Source of the DNA: Planctomycetales bacterium
GTDB lineage: Bacteria > Omnitrophota > Gorgyraeia > Gygaellales > Profunditerraquicolaceae
Direction of reading: 5' to 3'
NCBI GenBank assembly: GCA_005239725.1
Contig: SBBM01000019.1
Location: 1 to 38,850 of the forward strand
DNA length: 38,850 nucleotides
In this document: positions 23,686 through 31,472 of the stretch, piece after piece
How the letters are laid out: each line of letters opens with the position of its first letter
Numbering within the stretch: position 1 is the first letter of the stretch
Translations under genes and position numbers: made by a program
The notes under the pieces: model-generated
The model's input: only the letters and a program-made list of their open reading frames with translations
Databases searched by the model: none
What the model was told of the DNA's origin: nothing

Positions 23686-24912
23686 TTACCTGGCGGCCTG
23701 GAATACCTGGATCATATTCCACAAAGGCAAGAATATTGACAAAGCCATACCGATGACAACCACGCCCAACACCGCGGTCATAATGGGTTCAATCAACGTA
23801 GTCAGGCCTTTAACCGTAGTCCGCACTTCCAGCTCAAAGTATTCGCACAAGGAATCAAGCATTAACGGAAGGGAACCGCTTTTTTCGCCTACCGAAATCA
23901 TATACCCTACGAGGCGGGGAAAAAACTTGCTGTTTAACACTGCGCCGGAAATGCCTTTACCGTCGGCAACATCCTTTTTTATCTTTTCTATCTCTCTGGT
24001 CAAAACTACATTTCCGATTGTCATGCCTACAATATCCAGAGTTTTAAGCACGGGCAGGCCCGCCTGGTAAAGCACGCTGAGCATTGAAGCAAAACGCAAC
24101 ATCGTAATCTTTGCATAAACCTTACCCACAACTACCAGCTTAAATTTCAGGCCGTCCCAAAGAAGCCTTCCCTGAGGTATACCTACAAACCAACGCGCCA
24201 AAAAAACCATAACCCCTGCTGCAGGAAACGTAATATACCAATAATTTTTCAGGATGATGCTCACAAGAATCATTATCTGGGTAGGCAAGGGTAATTTTGC
24301 TTTGGCATCGGCGTAAATTTTGACAAACTGCGGTATAACAAAAACGGAAAGGATAAATACGGCAACAAATAATGCTATGACTACCATGATGGGGTATTGC
24401 ATCGCGCCCATTACGTTTTTGCGCGTCTCCTGGTCAGTGGCAAGCATTTCCGAGAGCCTCATCAGCACTTTGTCCAGAACCCCTGCGCTTTCGCCGGCGA
24501 TTACCGTATTTATATAAAGCTCGGAGAATACCCCGGGGTGTTTGGCCATTGACTGCGACAGGCTCATACCGCTTTGCACGTCGGTTATAACCTGCTTTAA
24601 AGCGGCTTTTAATGCCTCGTCCTCCGTCTGCTCTGCCAAAACCCCCAACCCCTCGATTATCGGGACTGCTGCCTTTATGATGGTGGCGAACTGGCGCGTA
24701 AAGAGCACTAAAGCCTGGGGGTCCGCCTTTTGCGCTTTTTTAAAAAAACTGTCCAGAAAAGATTCGCTTTTCAGGGTTTTAAAACTTACGTTTATCGGCA
24801 AATACCCTGTTTTGGCAAGCTGAGTAGTCAGCTCCATTTCGCTGTTTGCCTCCATCTCGCCTTTTATGACCTTGCCTTTTGAATCTACGGCCCTATAAAC
24901 GTAAATCGGCAT
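23686..24912 (-). CDS. pilC: PilC/GspF inner-membrane platform protein
   Basis: A 408-residue polytopic protein that couples the pilus ATPase to pilin insertion. Starts MPIYVYRAVDSKGKVIKGEMEA, then two T2SSF repeats, each with a helical cytoplasmic domain (FTRQFATIIKAAVPIIEGL; RFASMLSVLYQAGLPVLKTL) followed by hydrophobic segments, plus a last TM (MTAVLGVVVIGMALSIFLPLWNM). Length is normal. It lies 14 nt after the ExeA-like gene. Confidence 0.95.
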   Translation of the reverse strand: MPIYVYRAVDSKGKVIKGEMEANSEMELTTQLAKTGYLPINVSFKTLKSESFLDSFFKKAQKADPQALVLFTRQFATIIKAAVPIIEGLGVLAEQTEDEALKAALKQVITDVQSGMSLSQSMAKHPGVFSELYINTVIAGESAGVLDKVLMRLSEMLATDQETRKNVMGAMQYPIMVVIALFVAVFILSVFVIPQFVKIYADAKAKLPLPTQIMILVSIILKNYWYITFPAAGVMVFLARWFVGIPQGRLLWDGLKFKLVVVGKVYAKITMLRFASMLSVLYQAGLPVLKTLDIVGMTIGNVVLTREIEKIKKDVADGKGISGAVLNSKFFPRLVGYMISVGEKSGSLPLMLDSLCEYFELEVRTTVKGLTTLIEPIMTAVLGVVVIGMALSIFLPLWNMIQVFQAAR

Positions 24913-24926
24913 TTCGCTCCTTTACT

Positions 24927-25757
24927 TTAAACAAGATTAAAATCTTTTATTACCGAATCCACTAAATCCGGGGTAACCTTTCCTGCCTTTTTGGCAAATC
25001 CCGACATGAGGATAAGGTCGCAGAGCGTATTTATCCGCCGGGGAATACCTGCGCTATGCTTGAATATGGCTTTTACCGCCTCTTTTTCAAGAAAGGATTC
25101 GCTGACATCAGTTTTGCCGGCAACTTTTAACCGGTGCAAAATATATTTGACAACGCCCTCCTCGGTAAATGCCCCCAGGTGGCAACGTATTGCTACGCGC
25201 TGGTCAAGCGGTTTATTATTCTCGACTTTTTCTTTTAATTCCGGCTGGCCGAGTATCAAAAGCGTAAGCAGGAATTTGTCTTCCAGTTGAAGGTTTAAGA
25301 TAAGGCGCAGCTGTTCAAATATGCGGCTGTCCTCTATCGCGTGCGCCTCGTCAATAATCACTATATTTTTCTTCCCGTCGCGGATATTATCAGTAAATAT
25401 ATTATTCAGTTTTTCCACCAAAGGGTCCGTCAATAATTCCGTTTTTTTTTCCGGCAGGGCCTGAGGGGACAAACCCCTGACAATCGCCCTTAACAATTCC
25501 GCCGGCTCAGAAACACAAGGGTTATTAATAAAGGCCGCGGAATACCTCTCTTTACCCATTTCATTCAGAAGAACCTTACCCAGGAGCGTCTTTCCGCAAC
25601 CGAATACCCCGGTGAGCATGCCGCATCCTAAATCCTGCGCCACCACATAACTGAGTTTCATCAGCGCGTCTTCATGCTGGGGCGAAAGATATAGATAACG
25701 TGGGTCAGGCGTATTCTGAAAAGGCTTTTCCTTCAGGTTCCAATATTTTTCGTACAT
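24927..25757 (-). CDS. ExeA/MshM-like AAA ATPase
   Basis: A 276-residue P-loop ATPase of the ExeA/GspA family. Start YWNLKEKPFQNTPDPRYLYLS is the family hallmark. Walker A GVFGCGKT (50-57), Walker B NIVIIDEAH (131-139), and GIPRRINTLCD as sensor 2. In type II secretion ExeA helps pass the secretin through peptidoglycan; MshM is the pilus counterpart. There is no C-terminal peptidoglycan-binding domain here. The four-helix-bundle cassette separates it from pilB. Confidence 0.9.
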   Translation of the reverse strand: MYEKYWNLKEKPFQNTPDPRYLYLSPQHEDALMKLSYVVAQDLGCGMLTGVFGCGKTLLGKVLLNEMGKERYSAAFINNPCVSEPAELLRAIVRGLSPQALPEKKTELLTDPLVEKLNNIFTDNIRDGKKNIVIIDEAHAIEDSRIFEQLRLILNLQLEDKFLLTLLILGQPELKEKVENNKPLDQRVAIRCHLGAFTEEGVVKYILHRLKVAGKTDVSESFLEKEAVKAIFKHSAGIPRRINTLCDLILMSGFAKKAGKVTPDLVDSVIKDFNLV

Positions 25758-25761
25758 AATT

Positions 25762-25794
25762 CAGTAACTAGTACGTAACGAGTAACTGGCAATT
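25762..25794. repeat. Left flank repeat of the four-helix-bundle cassette
   Basis: The sequence is rich in TAACTAGT/AGTAACT and ends GAGTAACTGGC. It is an imperfect inverted match to 26167-26202: on the minus strand CCAGTTAC, TTAC and TAGTTACT occur in the same order as in the reverse complement of the other flank. It lies between the cassette stop and the ExeA start. Confidence 0.55.
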
Positions 25795-26164
25795 TATTTT
25801 TGATTATCGATAGAACGAATTAGCTCATCTATAAGCTTATTAACCTCTTCGCTTAAAGCAAACAGGTTAATAAATTCATCCTTATTTAAAAAAGACAAAT
25901 CTCTCGCCAAAAATAAAAATTTTGCGTTTCCCTAACCGATCCCCTGCCATTATGATAAAATCTTATCTTATCATTATAATGATACCTGCTAAAACCCTCT
26001 GCGATACTTGCCGTAATAGATATAGCCGCTCTCTTCAATTGGCTAGTCACTCCATAAAGTTTTTCTCTGGGAAATTTATTCGTCATTTTATAGATTTCCA
26101 TAACAAATTCGTGCGCCTTTCTCCAAGCATTTAAATCAGCGAAATCTTTTATTTTTTCCGGCAT
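25794..26164 (-). pseudogene. Four-helix-bundle (23S intervening-sequence type) protein, frameshifted
   Basis: Starts MPEKIKDFADLNAWRKAHEFV, the opening of the S23/bacterial IVP four-helix-bundle family, with YGVTSQLKRAAISITASIAEG as the second hallmark. In frame it ends early, near 25886. A shift of one base within the A/T homopolymers at about 25910-25920 restores FLARDLSFLNKDEF and LIDELIRSIDNQK before a TAA at 25796-25794, which gives the normal family length of about 122 residues. One T missing from a run of five T is the simplest explanation: true decay or an assembly/sequencing error. It is inserted between pilB and exeA, foreign to the operon's function, and flanked by inverted repeats. 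Confidence 0.8.
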
Positions 26165-26166
26165 CC

Positions 26167-26202
26167 AATTACTAGTTACCAGTTACCAGCTTACTAGTTA
26201 CT
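26167..26202. repeat. Right flank repeat of the four-helix-bundle cassette
   Basis: Contains TTACTAGTTACC, AGTTACC and TTACTAGTTACT. The pilB stop codon (26198-26200) lies inside it, so the element joins exactly at the end of pilB. Together with 25762-25794 it brackets a unit of about 440 bp. Short tandem AGTTACC units are also visible within it. Confidence 0.55.
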
Positions 26203-28015
26203 CTTTTTTACTTAGCCAGCTGGCAATGCGCTTCTGGTATTCGTCGAATTCCGTTGGTTTGACTTCTGCCTTTTTCCCGGCCGACCCTCCCTCGGAAACC
26301 GGCTTTATAAAAGGCGCGACCTCGACTGCCTTCTGCGCCGGCTTTAATTCCACGTGCTCCTCGCAAACCCTGGCTATTTCCTCTATTGTGGTTTCACCTT
26401 TTAGGGCTTTTGTAACCCCATCTTCGCTTAAAAGTATCATGCCTTTTTCCTGGGCCTTTTTGCGGATAGCAACCGTAGAGGCGCTGGCTATAATCATCTC
26501 TTTTAACTCATCGTCAACAACCATTAATTCAAAAATACCCGCGCGGCCCCGGTAACCGGTGCCTTTACAATAATCACATCCCTTGCCGCGGAATAATTTT
26601 ATGGACTCTTTATCTCTCATGCCCCATTTTTCTAAAAGTGCTTTGGATGGCTCATAAGACTCTTTACACTTAGGGCAGATTTTTCTAACCAGACGCTGGG
26701 CCATAACTCCGATTAAACTGGCGGAGATTAGAAAGGGCTCAATGCCCATATTTATCAGGCGGGTTACCGAGGCAGGCGCATCATTCGTGTGAAGGGTGGA
26801 AAATACCAAATGGCCTGTCAAAGCCGCCTGAATGGCAATCTGGGCGGTCTCTAAGTCTCTGATTTCACCAACCATTATGACATCAGGGTCCTGGCGCAAA
26901 ATCGCCCTCAGGCCATTGGCAAAGGTAATGCCGGCCCTGGCGTTTACCTGTATCTGGCGGATTAAGCCCAAGCGGTACTCGACAGGGTCTTCAATGGTGA
27001 TGATATTTACGTCAACCGTGTTTATGCGCATCAATGCCGAATAAAGGGTAGTAGTCTTTCCGCTTCCCGTAGGCCCGGTGGAAAGGATTATGCCATAAGG
27101 CTTGGAGATTAAATTTTCGTATTTCTTTAATTCATCATAAGTTGAGAAACCTAATTTTTCCAGCCCTATCATAACTGATGCAGTATCAAGAAGCCTCAAA
27201 ACCAGATTTTCGCCATAAATAGTAGGTATGGTCGAAACGCGAAAATCAATGATGCGCTCGTCTATTTTTATCTGGAAGTGGCCGTCCTGCGGAACCCTGC
27301 TTTCAGCGATATCCATGCCGGCCAATACCTTGACGCGGGAGATAATCGGGGCCTCCCATTCCTTGGGAGGGGAAGGTATCTCGTGAAGGATACCGTCTAT
27401 CCTGAAACGTATGCGCAAAATCTCCTGGTCAGGCTCTATGTGAATATCTGATGCCCTGTCGCGCACTGCCTGGGCAATAATCAAATCCACTAATTTGATT
27501 ATGGAGCCGCCCTCCAGAGACGCCTCTTTTGCCTCAGAAGCTGCGGCTGCCGTAGCCAGCCCGCTTAATAAATCCTGGGTAATCGGTCTTTCAGCATAAA
27601 CCTTGCCCTGGGCCTCTTCTATTTCCTTAAAGCTGGAGAAATATATTTCCAGAGGCAGGCCCGTATGCAGCTGGATCTGGTCAACGGCGTATAAATCATT
27701 TGGCTCTGACATGGCCAGGTGCAATGTGCCGTTTTCTATTTTTACCGGGACAGATTTGGTCTGCCGGGCGAGTTGTTCCGGCATGGCTTTTATCAGCGCG
27801 TCGGAAGAGACGATGCTGTCCAAGCCAATGTAATTAAAACCCATGCTCTTAGCTATTGTTTCATAGAGGGCAGAGCGAGAAAGAAGCCTTAAATCCAGGA
27901 TAACGCTCTCTAAAGGCCTTTTAAGCTTGCGCATCTCGTCAAGGGCTTTATTCATCTCCTCCCGGGAAAGTAACCCTGAATTTAACAACAAATTCTCTAA
28001 TATGCTATCTTCCAC
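26198..28015 (-). CDS. pilB: PilB/GspE pilus assembly ATPase
   Basis: A 605-residue hexameric extension motor. N-terminal MshEN-like domain (about 1-140; LENLLLNSGLLSREEMNKAL). ATPase core: Walker A GPTGSGKT (314-321), Asp box TIEDPVE (340-346), Walker B VIMVGEIRD (379-387), His box STLHTND (406-412). Four zinc-type cysteines at 447, 450, 480 and 483. A 40-residue tail rich in Lys/Glu follows. The start overlaps the upstream TPR gene by 11 nt. Because the N-domain resembles MshEN it may bind c-di-GMP (known for MshE; inference here). Confidence 0.96.
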   Translation of the reverse strand: MEDSILENLLLNSGLLSREEMNKALDEMRKLKRPLESVILDLRLLSRSALYETIAKSMGFNYIGLDSIVSSDALIKAMPEQLARQTKSVPVKIENGTLHLAMSEPNDLYAVDQIQLHTGLPLEIYFSSFKEIEEAQGKVYAERPITQDLLSGLATAAAASEAKEASLEGGSIIKLVDLIIAQAVRDRASDIHIEPDQEILRIRFRIDGILHEIPSPPKEWEAPIISRVKVLAGMDIAESRVPQDGHFQIKIDERIIDFRVSTIPTIYGENLVLRLLDTASVMIGLEKLGFSTYDELKKYENLISKPYGIILSTGPTGSGKTTTLYSALMRINTVDVNIITIEDPVEYRLGLIRQIQVNARAGITFANGLRAILRQDPDVIMVGEIRDLETAQIAIQAALTGHLVFSTLHTNDAPASVTRLINMGIEPFLISASLIGVMAQRLVRKICPKCKESYEPSKALLEKWGMRDKESIKLFRGKGCDYCKGTGYRGRAGIFELMVVDDELKEMIIASASTVAIRKKAQEKGMILLSEDGVTKALKGETTIEEIARVCEEHVELKPAQKAVEVAPFIKPVSEGGSAGKKAEVKPTEFDEYQKRIASWLSKKE

Positions 28016-28556
28016 CCCAGGCTTCCTTTCTTAAGATTTCTATCCACGACTTTACCTGCTGCGCATCTTTACTTTCAGGCGCAAGGTTTATATACCGGCT
28101 ATAATAATCCAGGGCCTGTTTTTTATCGCCCAGGTAAACTTCATACAATACGCCCAGGTTATAACAGGCATCTGCATCTTTCGGATTTAATTGAACCACT
28201 TTCTTTAATGCCCGGGATGCCTTTCTAAATTCTCCGGCGTTAATATACTCTATCCCCAGATTATAATAAATATCAGGGCCGGTTTTTTCTGCCTCCGGGC
28301 CGACGGTAAATCCGGAAGTCGCGGCAGGAGAAGGAGAGGCCAGGTTATTTAAAATTTCCTGCGCCTTCTTGAATTCTTCATCCGCAGAAGGATAATCTTC
28401 TTTAGCGAGAAATTCTTTTCCGGCCGCATAATGGGTGTTGGCTTCCTTAAGCCCTTGCTCGCGCAAGGTGCCGGCCGCTCTTTCGGCATGCGCATCTACC
28501 CAGGTGAATAAAATTATGCCTGCATATATTAAAAAGAACTTAAAATTATACCTCAT
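28005..28556 (-). CDS. Periplasmic TPR protein
   Basis: A 183-residue protein with an N-terminal signal peptide (MRYNFKFFLIYAGIILFTWVDAHA, cleavage after AHA). Then a helical segment with HYAAGKEFLAKEDYPSADEEF, a Ser/Pro-rich linker, and two clear TPRs (DIYYNLGIEYINAGEFRKAS; DADACYNLGVLYEVYLGDKK). It could act like PilF/PilW-type pilotins that assist secretin or pilus stability, but it is not a lipoprotein. It overlaps the upstream coiled-coil gene by 4 nt (ATGA). Confidence 0.78.
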   Translation of the reverse strand: MRYNFKFFLIYAGIILFTWVDAHAERAAGTLREQGLKEANTHYAAGKEFLAKEDYPSADEEFKKAQEILNNLASPSPAATSGFTVGPEAEKTGPDIYYNLGIEYINAGEFRKASRALKKVVQLNPKDADACYNLGVLYEVYLGDKKQALDYYSRYINLAPESKDAQQVKSWIEILRKEAWGGR

Positions 28557-30469
28557 TCTTGCCCTGTCTGGCCGCTCGCCGGGGTTTCCGGGATAAGTTC
28601 TACGTTAACCTTCTTAAACTGCCCTTCTTCCTGTTGCCTGGCAACATCAGATTGTTCGGATGTCTTCAATATATTGCCTATCTGCTGGAACCTGTTCTCC
28701 AATTCTCCCAATCTTCTCCTCGTATCTTCCAATTCATCCCTCAGGCGCTCCCTTTCCATCTGGACAGTTACATACTGCTGCCTTAAAGTCGCGGAGTCTT
28801 TTTCGATTTCCCTGGACCTGAATTGAATCGCATCCAATTTATCCTGGGCCGCGGATAATTTCTCCTGCAAAGTCAATATCTTATCCGCCCGTTTTCCCAG
28901 TTCGGCCTCGCTTTGCTTGAAAGTTTGGGCCATATTTTTATGTTCGTCTTTTAATACAACGTAATCCTTATTTAACTGCTCGAGGTTGGCCTTTAAAAGT
29001 TTCAATTCTTTTTCCAGGGACGTATTCTCCTGAGCCAATAAATCTATTTTCTCCTGTTGCGCTATTACGTTTTTCATTGCTTCCTGTTTCTCTCTTAACA
29101 TCTCTTCGCGCTCCTTCGACCACGCCGAGTATTGCCCCTTTGTGCTGGCTAAACTCTCTTCCAGCCTTTTAGACTCTTCGTTTAGCGAAGCGTTTTCTTT
29201 CCTCAAACTCTCCGTTATTTTTTCCAGGTCATCGGCCTTCTCTTCCAGAGTGGATTTCGCCTTATTCGCGCTTTTAAGCTGCTCGGATAAACTGGCAAGC
29301 TCTTTCTGAAAAGAGGCATTATTGCTTTTTAAATCCAGGACCATCTTCGCCAGGGTTTCGGACTTTTCTTCAAAAAAAGATTTCTCTCGGCTAGCCATCT
29401 TCAGCTGAGCGGATAAAATATTAAATTCCCCTTGTAAAGAAACATTGCCCTCCTTTAAATCCTCCACCGCCCTCTCTAAACTTTCGGACTTTTGCGCTAA
29501 AGAGGATTTTTCCTTGTTTGCGCTTTTAAGCTGCTCGGATAAACTGGCAAGCTCTTTCTGAAAATTGCCCGATTTCGCTTCTTCTTCCTTGAGCCTTTTA
29601 TTTAAAGCGGCCAGTTCTTTTTCTTTTGTATCCAATATGCCTGATAAAGAATCTGCCTGGACTCTATAAGAGTTGCGCTCTTTAATCAACTTATCTTCCA
29701 GAGAAGATTTTTCCTTATTTGTTCTCTTCAGCTCTTCGGATAAAATATTGATGCGCCTGGTTAAGGAATCATTGCCCTTCTTTAAATCCTCCACCGCCCT
29801 CTCCAGGCTTCCCGACCTCTGGGCAAAAAAAGATTTCTCTTTGCCGGTCATCTTAAGCTGCTCGGAAAGAATAGTAATATTCCTCTGGATGCCTTGCGAC
29901 CTTATCCTCTCGTCTTTGACTACCTTTTCTAAAGCAGCCAGCTCTTTTTCTTTGGCATCCAGATCGCCTGCCAGGGATTCTGCCTGGGCTTTATAGACCC
30001 GGTTTTCTTTCAGCAGATGCGAAACCTGCCTGTCTACGGAATCTATCTCTGCGGATATAGTTGCCAGTTCTCTTCTCAACTCTTTTTCGTTGCCGGGCCG
30101 GAAATCCAGGTTAACCAACGCAGTTTCTAATTGGGTAAGCCTGGACCTTATCGGCTGGATTAATTCCAGGCCCGCCTTAGCCTGGGACCATTCTTTAGTC
30201 AGGATATCATTCTGGGCCATAACCGCCTTAAGCTGGCGCTGGAGTTCCTGCGTGAAACTTTCTTCCTGGCTGTATTTTTTCTGCGCAGACGAATCTGACT
30301 GTTTAAACCCCTGGATTAAGTTTCTTAATTGCCTCATCTGAGATTCCAGTTCTGCGATATTTGCTTCTTTTCCTGCGGCTTGCTCGGAGAAGGCGTCAGG
30401 CCTAAACCAGGAAATAAATACCATAAGGATTAAACAGGCAGATACGATAAGGCGAATTCCATCTTTCAT
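28553..30469 (-). CDS. Long periplasmic coiled-coil protein with 42-residue repeats
   Basis: A 638-residue protein with a signal peptide or anchor (MKDGIRLIVSACLILMVFISW...), then almost continuous coiled coil to about 610 and a Gly/Pro/Gln end. A 42-residue unit (six heptads) beginning LSEQLK or a variant recurs at least five times, with KEKS and LERAVEDLK inside. Two copies share a 45-bp exact DNA repeat (29268-29312 and 29520-29564), 252 bp apart. No known family recognised; the coil could span the periplasm (length inference). The ATG at 30469 overlaps the lipoprotein stop by 4 nt. Confidence 0.8.
   Translation of the reverse strand: MKDGIRLIVSACLILMVFISWFRPDAFSEQAAGKEANIAELESQMRQLRNLIQGFKQSDSSAQKKYSQEESFTQELQRQLKAVMAQNDILTKEWSQAKAGLELIQPIRSRLTQLETALVNLDFRPGNEKELRRELATISAEIDSVDRQVSHLLKENRVYKAQAESLAGDLDAKEKELAALEKVVKDERIRSQGIQRNITILSEQLKMTGKEKSFFAQRSGSLERAVEDLKKGNDSLTRRINILSEELKRTNKEKSSLEDKLIKERNSYRVQADSLSGILDTKEKELAALNKRLKEEEAKSGNFQKELASLSEQLKSANKEKSSLAQKSESLERAVEDLKEGNVSLQGEFNILSAQLKMASREKSFFEEKSETLAKMVLDLKSNNASFQKELASLSEQLKSANKAKSTLEEKADDLEKITESLRKENASLNEESKRLEESLASTKGQYSAWSKEREEMLREKQEAMKNVIAQQEKIDLLAQENTSLEKELKLLKANLEQLNKDYVVLKDEHKNMAQTFKQSEAELGKRADKILTLQEKLSAAQDKLDAIQFRSREIEKDSATLRQQYVTVQMERERLRDELEDTRRRLGELENRFQQIGNILKTSEQSDVARQQEEGQFKKVNVELIPETPASGQTGQE
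29268..29312. repeat. 45-bp exact direct repeat, copy 1
   Basis: Identical to 29520-29564 and in frame within the coiled-coil gene. The 252-bp offset equals two 42-codon units, so it reflects unit duplication or gene conversion rather than a mobile element. Confidence 0.85.
29520..29564. repeat. 45-bp exact direct repeat, copy 2
   Basis: Second copy of the repeat at 29268-29312. On the minus strand it encodes part of the FQKELASLSEQLKSANK unit. Confidence 0.85.
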
Positions 30470-31461
30470 TTTTTCCTCTTTTTAAATAAATCCCTGGCCA
30501 AAGAAACAGTTATTTTCTTCACAACCTTATCAAACATATCTTTGGGATATTTTTTAAAGATGTTGGGATTATAAGTTGATTCCGCCCTGCCGCTCCAGAT
30601 AATTTCTCCTGTCTTTACATCCTGCAGGTAAATCCGTATCTGGACAAGGGCAAGATTACTGCCCGTGGGAGAGGCTTTAAAAGAATAGGCATCCAAAATC
30701 CCATCTTCATATTTCTCCTGCTGGGCATAGCCTAAAGACGCAAGCCTATCGCCCTGTCCGAAGAAAAATATTTTCATGGGGTTTAGGATAGAATATACCA
30801 CGCCCTGATTTGAAAAAGCGGGGTTTGCCGTTTTTTTAAGGTTCCCTGCCTCTATAATCCTGCCCCTTACAATAACATCAGCCCCCAATGACGCCCCCAA
30901 TTCTTTAATTTTATCATTGGTAAGGCTTACTGTTGCCCCCTGAAAAACCGGCTCTTTAAGAGAGAGGGTCTCGAGGATACGGTTTAAAACCGCTTCTTTA
31001 TTCTTATCCCGCGTCATTTCTTCAATTTCGGCGCGCATCTCTTCGGAATGTTCTTTTCTCTTTAATTCGTATTCGGGTGAAATAGCCGACAACTCTTTCT
31101 GGATGGTGTCCTGAATCCGCTGCAAGGCACCGGCAACTTCTTCGCTCTCTATCGGCTTCATTATGTCTTCGGAGATAAGCAGGCCGTTGACATCCTCCTG
31201 GGGTATTACCATAATCCCTTTTTTGATGAATTCATCGGTGAGGTCCTCGATAATTTCGGTATTTAACCCCCATCGCAACGGCTCAACGAAGGATTGCTGA
31301 TAGGAATAATCCGCGAAAGGGAAAATTGCCACTTTCTTGATATTGTCCGGGTTAAAAGAAGGCCCGGCAGGCTTAGCCAGATAAGAACTCTTCTTGAGCG
31401 TGAGGCTGGCGCATCCCGTTAAAAAAATAATTGACAACAAGAACAGTATTGTTTTTCTCAT
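30466..31461 (-). CDS. CsgG-like outer-membrane lipoprotein
   Basis: A 331-residue lipoprotein. MRKTILFLLSIIFLTGC-ASL is a clear lipobox with lipidated Cys at residue 17. The body has KKVAIFPFADYS, DEFIKKGIMVIP, LGASLGADVIVRGRIIEA and YLQDVKTGEIIWSGRAES, all typical of the CsgG/LpoB-like fold. The start at 31461 is chosen for a GGAGG Shine-Dalgarno; an in-frame ATG 15 nt upstream lacks one. It follows the secretin gene and may help place or stabilise the secretin (inference), or control export as CsgG does. Confidence 0.8.
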   Translation of the reverse strand: MRKTILFLLSIIFLTGCASLTLKKSSYLAKPAGPSFNPDNIKKVAIFPFADYSYQQSFVEPLRWGLNTEIIEDLTDEFIKKGIMVIPQEDVNGLLISEDIMKPIESEEVAGALQRIQDTIQKELSAISPEYELKRKEHSEEMRAEIEEMTRDKNKEAVLNRILETLSLKEPVFQGATVSLTNDKIKELGASLGADVIVRGRIIEAGNLKKTANPAFSNQGVVYSILNPMKIFFFGQGDRLASLGYAQQEKYEDGILDAYSFKASPTGSNLALVQIRIYLQDVKTGEIIWSGRAESTYNPNIFKKYPKDMFDKVVKKITVSLARDLFKKRKK

Positions 31462-31472
31462 TATTCCTCCGT

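Noticed and set aside
25886-26164. Intact 92-residue four-helix-bundle gene
   Set aside because: The family is about 120 residues and the missing C-terminus is readable in the next frame down to 25794.
26198-28015. PilT retraction ATPase
   Set aside because: The protein has the long N-domain and the four zinc cysteines of PilB/GspE; no separate pilT is seen in the window.
28553-30469. Repeated short segments as a CRISPR array
   Set aside because: The repeats are in-frame 42-codon units of a coiled-coil protein with no spacers and no cas genes.
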